Shown here: positions 1 through 6,504 of the stretch, piece after piece
Layout: each line of letters begins with the position of its first letter
How positions within the stretch are numbered: the stretch's first letter is position 1
Source: Chloroflexota bacterium
GTDB taxonomy: Bacteria > Chloroflexota > Dehalococcoidia > SM23-28-2 > HRBIN24
Direction of reading: 5' to 3'
Assembly: GCA_030550295.1 (NCBI GenBank)
Contig: JAUQPQ010000045.1
Location: 1 to 12,030, forward strand
Length of the DNA stretch: 12,030 nucleotides
Translations under genes and position numbers: made by a program
The notes under the pieces: generated by a model
What the model was told of the DNA's origin: nothing
The model's input: only the letters and a program-made list of their open reading frames with translations
The model's database searches: none

Positions 1-494
1 CTGGGGAGGGCTGCCAAATACTCCTCCCAGGAAGGTGGTAAGGTCACTTGGGGGCAAACGGCCTCCACCTCTTCGTGGCATAAAAGCCCCATCTTGGGGG
101 CCAGTTGGGGCAACGCCTGGCGGGTATATGAGGCTTCATGCAGGCCCCACAGGATGAACTGCTCCCAAGGCAAAGAGACCAGAGTATTAAGAAGCTGGAC
201 TAGTGCCTCTTCCTCTGCCGCTGGGTCTATTATCAGGTCCATGTAATCGAACACCTGAGGGTCGCCGGCCAAACGCATCTCCCTGCCCTGGTCTATAAGA
301 GGCGCGATGGCCAGTGCCTCTTCACCCCTATGGACTGCCAGTAAAGTTAGGGGGGCAGAGGGGGCCAGCTCCTCCTGCCAGGCCTTGATAAAGCCAGGGG
401 AGTAGAAGATGTAAGGCCTGGGATGGCGATTTATTAGGCCCTCCCATGAGGGGGCCCATCTCTCTAGGTCATGCCCTGTTTGAACGGCTTTCAT
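1..494 (-). CDS. CelD/FemAB-like GNAT acyltransferase, N-terminal part
   Basis: This reading frame starts at an ATG (492-494) and runs off the left edge, giving 164 complete codons. The ATG overlaps the folE stop codon in an ATGA junction, so it is probably translated by coupling to folE; the only upstream purine run, AAAGG, is weak and far. The visible part resembles the N-terminal half of the CelD/BcsL-type GNAT family: an aromatic start (YIFYSPGFIKAW, residues 28-39), a strand ending in an 'AIAPL' motif (62-66), and LPPSWEEYLAALP (152-164), which in this family comes just before the C-terminal acetyltransferase domain. That domain lies outside the window, so no substrate can be given. Family members are often linked to cell-envelope or polysaccharide modification. 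No signal peptide or membrane segment is seen. The family call is by pattern resemblance only. Confidence 0.6.
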   Translation of the reverse strand, partial: MKAVQTGHDLERWAPSWEGLINRHPRPYIFYSPGFIKAWQEELAPSAPLTLLAVHRGEEALAIAPLIDQGREMRLAGDPQVFDYMDLIIDPAAEEEALVQLLNTLVSLPWEQFILWGLHEASYTRQALPQLAPKMGLLCHEEVEAVCPQVTLPPSWEEYLAALP

Positions 495-1081
495 TGGGTT
501 CTGTTACCTTTCACCAAGGCCAAGAATTCAGAGCGAGTAATCCCTCGCTGGCGGAACACTCCCCTTACCGCTGATGTCACAAGCACCGATCCAGGCCTTT
601 TTATGCCCCTCATGGCCATGCATAAGTGCTCTGCCTCAATCACTACGGCAACGCCATGAGGCTTTAGGGCCTCCATGATGGCATCGGCCACTTGGCTGGT
701 CAGACGCTCCTGGAGCTGAGGCCTGCGGGCTAGCACGTCCACTACCCTCGCCAGTTTGCTTGCCCCTACTACCCTCCCTCGGGGGACGTAGCCTACATGG
801 GCGTGGCCAAAAAATGGCAGAAAGTGGTGCTCGCACATGGAGTAGAAGGGGATGTGCCTTAATATGACCATCTCTTCGTGGGCTTCGGGGAAGGTAGGGG
901 AGAGGACGGCGAGGGGGTCTTCTTGGAGGCCAGAGAACATCTCCGCGTAAAGGCGGGCGATACGCTGAGGAGTCTGGGCCAAACCAGGGCGATCAGGGTT
1001 CTCCCCTATGGCCTCAATGATGGCACGGACGGCTTTCTCGATAGCCCACAGGTCAACAGGGCGAGTCTGTGGGGTGTTCAA
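491..1081 (-). CDS. folE: GTP cyclohydrolase I
   Basis: This enzyme converts GTP to 7,8-dihydroneopterin triphosphate, the first step of tetrahydrofolate and pterin synthesis, as a cytosolic homodecamer. The 196-aa length fits the family. The zinc site is complete: C83 and H86 in SMCEHHFLPF, and C154 in EAEHLCMAMRG, matching C110, H113 and C181 of the E. coli enzyme; H85 matches the catalytic histidine. RPGLAQTPQRIARLY (31-45) is the usual N-terminal family motif. The start is a TTG with an AGGAG site 7 nt upstream; no in-frame ATG fits better, since the conserved region begins within about 30 residues. The gene follows thrC after 37 nt that contain an extended -10 box, so it may have its own transcript as well as readthrough. 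Its stop overlaps the start of the next gene. No folate riboswitch is seen. Confidence 0.95.
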   Translation of the reverse strand: MNTPQTRPVDLWAIEKAVRAIIEAIGENPDRPGLAQTPQRIARLYAEMFSGLQEDPLAVLSPTFPEAHEEMVILRHIPFYSMCEHHFLPFFGHAHVGYVPRGRVVGASKLARVVDVLARRPQLQERLTSQVADAIMEALKPHGVAVVIEAEHLCMAMRGIKRPGSVLVTSAVRGVFRQRGITRSEFLALVKGNRTQ

Positions 1082-1088
1082 GGCCTCT

Positions 1089-1093
1089 CTCCT
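1089..1093 (-). promoter_or_regulatory. Ribosome binding site of folE
   Basis: AGGAG lies 7 nt before the TTG at 1081, in the position expected for initiation, and this decides the unusual TTG start. It is part of a 10-bp perfect palindrome, CTCCTAGGAG (1089-1098), so the site could pair with itself in the mRNA if transcription starts upstream of it. Confidence 0.6.
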
Positions 1094-1101
1094 AGGAGGA
1101 G

Positions 1102-1110
1102 ATTATATCA
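1102..1110 (-). promoter_or_regulatory. Extended -10 promoter for folE
   Basis: On the minus strand this reads TGATATAAT, a perfect extended -10 element (TG, one base, TATAAT). No TTGACA-like -35 is found 16-18 nt upstream, which extended -10 promoters tolerate. It sits in the 37-nt gap between thrC and folE. The predicted start near 1095 would leave a leader of only about 14 nt, enough to keep the AGGAG site. Assignment is from sequence pattern alone. Confidence 0.45.
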
Positions 1111-1118
1111 GGTGGTAT

Positions 1119-2192
1119 CTACCTTAGGCCTAGGGCCTCTTCTATGGCCCCAATTCGGGCTTCTACTTCTACGATGCGGGCAGGGAGTGACTGGACGATA
1201 TCGGGGTCTTTGAGGCCACTACCTGTGATGATGCATACCACTACTTGCCGGCTGAGGTCTTCCTTTTGGGCCAGCTCTAAGAGGCCTGCTAAAGCGGCAG
1301 CCGAGGCAGGCTCGGCAAAGATCCCTTCTTCCCTCGCCAGAAGGGCGTAGGCCTCTAAGATCTGTTGGTCGCTTACGGCGTTGATGGCACCCTTGGACTC
1401 CTCTTTGGCCTTAAGGGCCAGCTGCCAAGATGCGGGGTTGCCTACCCTTATGGCAGTGGCGATGGTCTGAGGGTTGGCGACGGGTTCGCCTCGGACTATA
1501 GGGGCTGCACCCTCGGCCTGAACCCCCATCATGCGGGGTAGCTGGCGGGCATATCCGGCGCGGTGGTATTCTACGAACCCCTGCCAGTAGGCGCTAATGT
1601 TGCCTGCATTACCCACAGGTATAAAGACCATGTCTGGGGCCTCTCCCAGCTGGTCTACGATCTCAAAGGCTGCTGTCTTCTGCCCTTCTAAACGGTAGGG
1701 GTTGACAGAGTTTACCAGGGCCCAGGGATGACAGGAGGCTAGCTCCCTTGCCAGCCGAAGGGCATCGTCGAAATTGCCGTCCACTGCCACAATGGTGGCG
1801 CCGTGGGCTATGGCCTGGGCAAGCTTCCCTCTGGCTATAAAGTTGCGGGGCACAATAACGTAGGCCTTTAAGGCACAATGGGCCGCATAAGCGGCAGCCG
1901 AGGCGGCAGTGTTGCCGGTAGAGGCGCAAAGGATCGCTTCCCTCCCCTCCTCCACTGCCTTAGCTACCGCTACCACCATTCCCCGGTCTTTGAAGGAACC
2001 GGTGGGATTACACATCTCCATCTTGAAATAGAGCTGAGGGCACCCAATGCGAGGGCCGATGCGCCTGGAAAGCACCAGGGGCGTCTCCCCTTCGCCTAAG
2101 GTGATCATGGGCGTTTTCTCCGTAACCGGCAAGAAGGGACGGTAACGCCTTAGTACTCCTAGGTGGGACTCAAGGGGCCTTGTCCAAGTCAC
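1119..2192 (-). CDS. thrC: Threonine synthase
   Basis: This PLP enzyme converts O-phospho-L-homoserine to L-threonine, the last step of the pathway. The 357-aa length matches the short bacterial/archaeal class. Visible marks are GEGETPLV (33-40), the PLP lysine K68 in NPTGSFKDRG, CASTGNTAASAAAYAA (89-104), the phosphate-binding loop GNAGN (194-198), EPASAAAL (294-301) and TGSGLKDP (323-330). The start is a GTG with AGGAG 7 nt upstream. The first 23 nt overlap the end of the upstream coiled-coil gene, so the ribosome binding site lies inside that gene and the two are probably translationally coupled. hom, two genes upstream, supplies the preceding pathway step but one; homoserine kinase is not in the window. 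No leader peptide or T-box is seen, so control is probably through the operon and feedback on Hom. Confidence 0.95.
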   Translation of the reverse strand: MTWTRPLESHLGVLRRYRPFLPVTEKTPMITLGEGETPLVLSRRIGPRIGCPQLYFKMEMCNPTGSFKDRGMVVAVAKAVEEGREAILCASTGNTAASAAAYAAHCALKAYVIVPRNFIARGKLAQAIAHGATIVAVDGNFDDALRLARELASCHPWALVNSVNPYRLEGQKTAAFEIVDQLGEAPDMVFIPVGNAGNISAYWQGFVEYHRAGYARQLPRMMGVQAEGAAPIVRGEPVANPQTIATAIRVGNPASWQLALKAKEESKGAINAVSDQQILEAYALLAREEGIFAEPASAAALAGLLELAQKEDLSRQVVVCIITGSGLKDPDIVQSLPARIVEVEARIGAIEEALGLR

Positions 2193-3012
2193 CGCGCAGC
2201 TCCTTTACCTCAAGTTCCAGTATGTCCATGTGGCGGCGCCTTTGCCGCTCCAACATATAGCGCAAACGTTCCAGCCTCGCTGTCAGCTCTTCTTGCCTCT
2301 CCTCGAGTTCCTGTCTAGCTACAAAGAGCTGGCTGGCCACCTCCTGCAATCGCTTTAGGGCCAGCTCTGTCTGGTGTCCCCTTTCCTCCAGCTCCAGGGC
2401 CAGGTGGTTAAGAGAGGTCTCTAAGGAGGTAATCCTTTCGCCAATGGGGTCATCCTTTGGCTGTAAGGCCTGGTTTATGGCTTCCAGGTGCTCCACCCGG
2501 GCCAAGATCACGTGGGCCTGTTCAGCTACAAGGCTTATGCGGGACGATTGCTGCTGGATCTGGCGTTTTGTCTCTTCCTGCTGGACCTCTAAATGGGTCA
2601 TCCCCTCCACCAGCTGGCGCAGCGGCTCTTCTACGGTCTGCAGTCTTTGCTCCTGGGCCCTGATTTTATCCCTCAGCTCCTCCATACTCTTTTCCAATTC
2701 ATCAATTTGCCTTGAAAGCTGCCTAGCCGTCCGTGAGAACTGGTCAAGGTCTGCTTGGCGTTGGCGCTTGACCTCGTGGACAAGGGTTGTGCCCTCATCT
2801 TGACGCTGAGAGAGATAGGTCTGGTTGGCCCTTAGCTGGGCTAGCTCATCCCCCAGCTTGGCGAGGGTATTGAGATTTAAGGACAAAGAGTACACCCGGT
2901 GGTTGAGCTCCTCTAGGGCTGTTTCCAAGGCCTGGAGACGGTGGAGCACTTGGGATAGGGACTGGCGAATAGTCAGGGGGACAGCTTCGTGTTCTTCGTC
3001 TGCGCTAGACAT
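2170..3012 (-). CDS. Coiled-coil protein of unknown function between hom and thrC
   Basis: I do not recognise a family. The 280-aa protein is almost entirely predicted coiled coil: from about residue 15 to 275 it is rich in Glu, Gln, Leu and Arg with heptad-like spacing of Leu/Ile/Val. Likely breaks are at TVEEPLRQ (127-134) and QPKDDPIG (184-191), giving about three helical segments. It has no cysteine, tryptophan, signal peptide or membrane segment, so it is probably cytoplasmic and oligomeric. The acidic N-terminus (MSSADEEHEA) leads into the first helix, and the last helix carries a basic patch RQRRRH (256-261). The ATG lies one base after the hom stop, with GGAGG at the end of hom as ribosome binding site, and its 3' end overlaps thrC by 23 nt. 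The position suggests co-expression with threonine synthesis, but nothing shows a direct role; a scaffold, nucoid or division-linked protein is equally possible. Confidence 0.85.
   Translation of the reverse strand: MSSADEEHEAVPLTIRQSLSQVLHRLQALETALEELNHRVYSLSLNLNTLAKLGDELAQLRANQTYLSQRQDEGTTLVHEVKRQRQADLDQFSRTARQLSRQIDELEKSMEELRDKIRAQEQRLQTVEEPLRQLVEGMTHLEVQQEETKRQIQQQSSRISLVAEQAHVILARVEHLEAINQALQPKDDPIGERITSLETSLNHLALELEERGHQTELALKRLQEVASQLFVARQELEERQEELTARLERLRYMLERQRRRHMDILELEVKELRGDLDKAP
2200..2204 (-). promoter_or_regulatory. Ribosome binding site of thrC inside the upstream gene
   Basis: AAAGGAG on the minus strand (core AGGAG at these positions) lies 7 nt before the GTG at 2192. It falls within the last codons of the coiled-coil gene, about 28 nt before that gene's stop. 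This supports the GTG start and coupling of the two genes. Confidence 0.6.
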
Positions 3013-3013
3013 G

Positions 3014-4303
3014 TCATCCCTCCACGCGGAGGAAGGTGCCCACTTCTTTCACCACTGGCAAGTGCCCCACGTCGCTGATGGTAGCACGAACGGCTGCCTC
3101 TTGGGCCATATGGGTCATGATCACGATCTCCGCTGTTTGTGCCTCCTCGTTGGTCTCTTTCTGGATGACGGAGGCTATGCTCACCTGATGGTCGCCAAAG
3201 CAGCGGGCGATTTGGGCAAGGACGCCAGGACGGTCGGCCACCTCCATACGCACATAGTAGCGAGAGAGCAGCTCTTCAATGGGGCGAATAGGGATGGGGT
3301 TGAAAGGTGGCCAGGGGATGGGGGGGCGTCCTAACACTATAGCCTGGGCGGCTTCCAGGATGTCCGCCATGATGGCGCTGGTGGTGGGGAGGGCCCCTGC
3401 TCCTGGCCCCATGAAGGTGACCCTGCCTACTAGGTCCCCTTCTACCTCAATGGCGTTGCTTACGCCGTCCACCTTGGCCAAGGGTGCTTCCCGAGGTAGA
3501 AGGACGGGATGCACTCGGGCCTCTATCCCCTTTTCGTTGTGGTGGCGGGCGATGGCGAGAAGCTTGATGGCGTAACCCAGCTCATCGGCATAGCGGAAGT
3601 CACGAGATGAAAGGTGAATTATCCCCTCCCGATACACCTGATTTGGCGGTACAAAGGCGTGAAAGGCTAAAGTAGCCAAGATGGCCAGCTTATAGGCCGC
3701 ATCGTGGCCCTCGATGTCGTTGGTGGGGTCAGGCTCGGCATATCCCAGTTCCTGCGCCTTGGCTAGGGCGTTCTCAAACTCCAGGCCCTCGCGGGCCATG
3801 CGGGTGAGGACGTAATTGGTGGTGCCGTTAATTATGGCTCGCAGCGCGTGAATGCGGTTGCTGGCCAGGTCTCTCCGCAAGGAAGATATTATGGGGATAC
3901 CACCGCCTACGCTCGCCTCAAAGAAGATGTCTACGCCTCTGTCGTGGGCAAGGTCAAAAAGGTGGGGGCCGTGCTTGGCCATCACCTCCTTGTTGGCGGT
4001 CACTACATAACGTCTGCGTGAGAGGGCCTCACAAATGTATGTGTGAGCTGGCTCTTCTCCCCCCATCACCTCCACTACGATGTCTACCTCAGGGTCTTCC
4101 AGGACTTTATGGACGTCTTGGGTTAGGAGGGAGGGGTCTATTTCTATTCGGCGTGGCCTGGTCACATCTCTCACCAGAACTCGGTGGAGCTGGAGGGCGT
4201 AACCTAGTCGCTGGGCGTAGGAGGGGCCTTTCGTGATGATAGCCTCCGCTACGCCACTCCCTACCACTCCCAAGCCGAGCAGGGCCACCTTGATGGCCCT
4301 CAT
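3014..4303 (-). CDS. hom: Homoserine dehydrogenase with ACT domain
   Basis: It reduces aspartate-4-semialdehyde to homoserine with NAD(P)H, the branch step towards threonine and methionine. The 429-aa protein has the standard three-domain layout: a Rossmann fold starting VALLGLGVVGSG (6-17), the conserved VTANKEVMAKHG (101-112), the catalytic domain with FFEASVGGGIPII (127-139), IINGTTNYVL (157-166) and YAEPDPTNDIEGHDAAYKL (188-206), and a C-terminal ACT domain (about 350-425) opening with YYVRMEVADRPGVLAQIA. The ACT domain is the usual site of threonine feedback inhibition. The ATG overlaps the stop of the upstream isomerase-like gene by an ATGA junction; the coiled-coil gene follows after one base. 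It is not fused to aspartokinase. With thrC it makes two of the three steps from the semialdehyde to threonine. Confidence 0.96.
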   Translation of the reverse strand: MRAIKVALLGLGVVGSGVAEAIITKGPSYAQRLGYALQLHRVLVRDVTRPRRIEIDPSLLTQDVHKVLEDPEVDIVVEVMGGEEPAHTYICEALSRRRYVVTANKEVMAKHGPHLFDLAHDRGVDIFFEASVGGGIPIISSLRRDLASNRIHALRAIINGTTNYVLTRMAREGLEFENALAKAQELGYAEPDPTNDIEGHDAAYKLAILATLAFHAFVPPNQVYREGIIHLSSRDFRYADELGYAIKLLAIARHHNEKGIEARVHPVLLPREAPLAKVDGVSNAIEVEGDLVGRVTFMGPGAGALPTTSAIMADILEAAQAIVLGRPPIPWPPFNPIPIRPIEELLSRYYVRMEVADRPGVLAQIARCFGDHQVSIASVIQKETNEEAQTAEIVIMTHMAQEAAVRATISDVGHLPVVKEVGTFLRVEG

Positions 4304-5325
4304 CCGTACACCTCCTTCAGTATCCAGGCGATCTTTTCAGGATCGCCTAGGGCGGGGTCTATGTAGTTGACGATCTTTAGTTGGGCTTTTTTCTCTTCTA
4401 CCCATCGCTGGGTGAGACGGTTTGCGATGGCCTGTCGTTCCGGTGGCTCTAGGACCCGCCGAGGATCCATCTCCTCCACCCGGAAAATATATGTAAGCCC
4501 TGAGGAGGGCTCATTGTACGTTCCTATCTGGCCCGGCTGGAGGGAGAAGAGGGCTTCCTCCATGGCTGGGTCTAAGGCCCCTCTAGGCACCCAACCGACC
4601 TCTCCGCCGTTGGCCCTGGTGGCCAGGTCTAGGGAAAGCTCCCGGGCTACTTCAGCAAACTCCTGCCCTGCTTGCAGACGGGCGAGTACTGGCTCGGCTG
4701 GGCCTCGGACGACGATGCGGCGGAAGCGGACGCTTTCAGCCTGGATAGGGGCCTGGTCGTAGAAGTGGGAGGATGCCCTCTGGCGCCTCAGGTCTCCTTC
4801 TACAAGGGCACGGTATTTGGCTTCGGATAGGCCGGTGCGCTCTAACTCCCGTTGCAGGAGTTGGGGGAAGGGGGCCTGCTCGCCCTCAGAGCCCCCCTCT
4901 GGCACCCCGAGGCGAGACCTAAGGGCCTGGTCCACTTCTTCGGGAGTCACATCGATACCGAGCTCGCTGGCGAAGCGGCGCAGGATCTCCTCTTCAATTA
5001 AGCGGTTGGCGATGGCTGTTAGGGCCTTTTCAGGGCTCCCATCTTTGGCACCTCGGCCGCCAATCTCCTCCAGGTAAAGGTTTAGCCGCCTAGCCACGTC
5101 CCTCAAGGTATAGGTAGTATCCTCCACTTCCAGGGCAGCGCTATTAGGCCTGCCTCTCTCTTCCAGGTATTCGCCTACTAGGGCTAGGGCGGCCACGGCA
5201 ATAGCTATAGCGGCAGCAGCAGCCACCGCCACCATGCCTAGCCCACGGGGGGTGAAGACCTTTCTCTGGGGTCCCATCCCCATGGGTGGCGTAGGTATAC
5301 GACCAGGACGGCGCCTCTTAGGCAC
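4300..5325 (-). CDS. Membrane-anchored SurA/PrsA-like foldase (parvulin domain)
   Basis: This 341-aa protein has a basic proline-rich N-tail (MPKRRRPGRIPTPP), one Ala/Val-rich membrane helix (about 29-50), a SurA-N-like helical region (62-195) and a parvulin-like domain (197-288), so most of it should face the outside of the membrane. The parvulin part keeps ANGGEVGWVPRGALDPAMEEALFSL in outline (from about 238) and SLQPGQIG (261-268). However, the family histidine in the 'HILV' motif is R203 here (FRRIVV), and the histidine near the end ('GYHIIK') is T278 (GLTYIF). It is probably a chaperone of secreted proteins; isomerase activity is uncertain. The start is a GTG 18 nt after rpsR with only a weak ribosome binding site; ATGs at residues 15 and 17 are alternatives. 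The stop overlaps the hom start. Confidence 0.85.
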   Translation of the reverse strand: MPKRRRPGRIPTPPMGMGPQRKVFTPRGLGMVAVAAAAAIAIAVAALALVGEYLEERGRPNSAALEVEDTTYTLRDVARRLNLYLEEIGGRGAKDGSPEKALTAIANRLIEEEILRRFASELGIDVTPEEVDQALRSRLGVPEGGSEGEQAPFPQLLQRELERTGLSEAKYRALVEGDLRRQRASSHFYDQAPIQAESVRFRRIVVRGPAEPVLARLQAGQEFAEVARELSLDLATRANGGEVGWVPRGALDPAMEEALFSLQPGQIGTYNEPSSGLTYIFRVEEMDPRRVLEPPERQAIANRLTQRWVEEKKAQLKIVNYIDPALGDPEKIAWILKEVYG

Positions 5326-5343
5326 AGACGTTACCAGGGGCGC

Positions 5344-5664
5344 CTAGCCTACTGGTGTAGGGCTAGGCCAGCCCATCTCCCGAATATGGTCGGCGGTAAA
5401 GGGGAGGAGGGCGAGGTGGCGGGCCCGTTTAATTGCCCTGGCCAAGGCCCTTTGGTGCTTGGCGCACGTGTGGAGCTTGCGCCGCGACTCTATCCTCCCC
5501 CTTTCGGTCATAAAACGCCTTAGGAATGATATGTTCTTGTAGTCCACTACTGTTATCTGTTCGGCGCATAGGGGGCACATGCGGCGGCCTCTTCCTGTCA
5601 CGCGTCGCCGCTTCACCTCGGCCTGGGGCGCCTCTGTCCCCTCAGGCTTCTCCTCCTGCACCAT
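5344..5664 (-). CDS. rpsR: 30S ribosomal protein S18
   Basis: S18 binds the platform of the small ribosomal subunit as a partner of S6. The core is clear: CPLCAEQITVVDYKN (30-44), FLRRFMTERGRIESRR (47-62) and CAKHQRALARAIKRARHLALLPF (from 67). C30, C33 and C67 with H70 form the likely zinc site, so this is the zinc-binding (C+) form. At 106 aa it is longer than the usual 75-80 aa because of an N-terminal tail of about 25 residues, acidic then basic, and a C-terminal tail, TADHIREMGWPSPTPVG (90-106). The ATG comes 3 nt after the ssb stop, and GAGGAGGAG at the end of ssb is its ribosome binding site. It lies in the common rpsF-ssb-rpsR order; rplI, often next, is absent and a foldase gene follows. 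Confidence 0.96.
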   Translation of the reverse strand: MVQEEKPEGTEAPQAEVKRRRVTGRGRRMCPLCAEQITVVDYKNISFLRRFMTERGRIESRRKLHTCAKHQRALARAIKRARHLALLPFTADHIREMGWPSPTPVG

Positions 5665-5667
5665 GAC

Positions 5668-6066
5668 TTACTCCTCCTCGAAGGGCAGATCAGGTTCCAA
5701 GGGGGGCTCCTCTTGGGGCTCTAGGGATGCAGCCTGGGGCCGGTCCAAGAAGACGACACGGTCGGCCAGGATCTCCAGACGGAAGCGCCGTTGCCCATCG
5801 GCCCCGTCCCAGGTGCGGGTGCGCAGCCTGCCCTCTACGAATACCCTTCGCCCCTTTTGTAGGTAGAGATTGCACTGCTCCGCCTGGCGCCCCCAGGTGA
5901 TGACTGAGAACCATTCTGTCTCGTCCCGCCGTTCCCCTTCTGGGGTGGTGTAGGTATGGGTGGCAGCCACACGGAAGGTGGTCATGGCGTTGCCGGTGCC
6001 TGTGTAGCGCATCTCAGGATCGGTGCCTACATTGCCGATGATGAAGATTTTGTTGAGTCCGGCCAT
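5668..6066 (-). CDS. ssb: Single-stranded DNA-binding protein
   Basis: SSB coats single-stranded DNA in replication, repair and recombination. The OB fold fills about residues 1-110: MAGLNKIFIIGNVGTDPEMR (1-20), TTFRVAATH (29-37), TEWFSVITWGRQAEQCNLYL (50-69), KGRRVFVEGRL (71-81) and FRLEILADRVVFLD (95-108). The 132-aa length is short because the disordered linker is brief. The C-terminal tip, which in most bacteria ends in DDIPF or DLPF and docks partner enzymes through the terminal Phe, here reads DLPFEEE, so three glutamates follow the Phe. The start ATG lies 9 nt after the rpsF stop, with AAGGG 5 nt before it. The gene sits between rpsF and rpsR, as in many bacteria, so its expression follows that of the ribosomal proteins. 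Confidence 0.96.
   Translation of the reverse strand: MAGLNKIFIIGNVGTDPEMRYTGTGNAMTTFRVAATHTYTTPEGERRDETEWFSVITWGRQAEQCNLYLQKGRRVFVEGRLRTRTWDGADGQRRFRLEILADRVVFLDRPQAASLEPQEEPPLEPDLPFEEE
5671..5679 (-). promoter_or_regulatory. Ribosome binding site of rpsR formed by the last ssb codons
   Basis: The minus strand reads GAGGAGGAG, then the ssb stop TAA, then GTC and the rpsR ATG. The nine bases encode the three terminal glutamates of SSB and at the same time give a strong Shine-Dalgarno match 6-9 nt before rpsR, tying rpsR expression to ssb translation. Confidence 0.7.
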
Positions 6067-6075
6067 TGGCCCTTG

Positions 6076-6372
6076 TCACTCCTCGTCCTCATCGGCCCGG
6101 ACCAGAAGGTGGCGGATAACCTGCTCAGAAAGGTCTAGCTGACGGTTGAGCTGATTTGCTTGGCCAGAGTCTAGGCGGAACTGGGTGAGGACGTATATGC
6201 CGTCGCGGTGGCGTTTTATGGGATAGGCTAGGCGCCGCCTTCCCCAGCGATCCACCTTCAACACCTCACCGTCCCGGCCTTCCACGAAGGCCCGAACCTG
6301 CCCCACTATAGCCTCTACCTGCTCCTCCTCCAGGGTGGGGTCTAAGACCATAACCAGTTCGTAAGTTCGCAT
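6076..6372 (-). CDS. rpsF: 30S ribosomal protein S6
   Basis: S6 pairs with S18 on the small subunit platform. The 98-aa product has the expected length and marks: MRTYELVMVLDPTLEEEQVE (1-20), RWGRRRLAYPIKRHRDGIYV (43-62) and a final helix ending in VIRHLLVRADEDEE (85-98). The Glu/Asp-rich tail resembles the tails extended by RimK in some bacteria, which is only suggestive. The ATG at 6370-6372 is chosen because S6 proteins begin at this point; the frame stays open upstream to 6450, but that stretch carries the promoter. AGGG lies about 8 nt before the ATG. It is the first gene of the minus-strand operon. The leader is only about 40 nt, and I did not find the CCG-containing S6:S18-binding element known from other rpsF leaders. 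Confidence 0.95.
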   Translation of the reverse strand: MRTYELVMVLDPTLEEEQVEAIVGQVRAFVEGRDGEVLKVDRWGRRRLAYPIKRHRDGIYVLTQFRLDSGQANQLNRQLDLSEQVIRHLLVRADEDEE

Positions 6373-6421
6373 CACCTTATTCCCTAGTATCAGGCATCTC
6401 GTCTGGCCCCTATCGATGGGG

Positions 6422-6450
6422 ATTATAGCATCCCTCTCTTGCACCCACAA
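6422..6450 (-). promoter_or_regulatory. Main promoter of the rpsF operon
   Basis: On the minus strand the -35 is TTGTGG (6445-6450) and the -10 is a perfect TATAAT (6422-6427), with a 17-nt spacer. The predicted start near 6413-6416 leaves a leader of about 42 nt before rpsF. An interrupted inverted repeat with CCCC/GGGG arms (6407-6421) covers the predicted start and might be an operator, though its arms are short. Confidence 0.75.
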
Positions 6451-6469
6451 CCGGGCGATCTGCTATAAC
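6439..6469 (+). promoter_or_regulatory. Candidate promoter of the GGDEF-EAL gene
   Basis: A TTGCAC (6439-6444) and a TATAAC (6464-6469) are separated by 19 nt, longer than ideal. The -10 is good and the -35 only half matches. The -35 lies directly beside the -35 of the divergent rpsF promoter. It is the best plus-strand candidate in the gap; transcription would begin near 6476. Confidence 0.4.
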
Positions 6470-6504
6470 GTTTTCCATGTAGAGGCGTCTTCTTTAAGGG
6501 GAGG

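Noticed and set aside
2825..3334. Long plus-strand open frame of 169 codons opposite the coiled-coil and hom genes
   Set aside because: It spans the junction of two well-supported minus-strand genes, has no recognisable motif or good ribosome binding site, and its composition is that of a shadow frame. The other plus-strand frames opposite 491-6372 and the minus-strand frames opposite 6505-11646 are rejected for the same reason.
6373..6415. S6:S18-binding autoregulatory leader before rpsF
   Set aside because: The predicted leader is only about 42 nt, and I do not see the CCG-containing bulged stem expected of this element.
6373..6450. Longer S6 with a 26-residue N-terminal extension, starting at 6450
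   Set aside because: S6 proteins start at the MRTYELV position, and the extension would include the TATAAT box and the transcription start of the operon.
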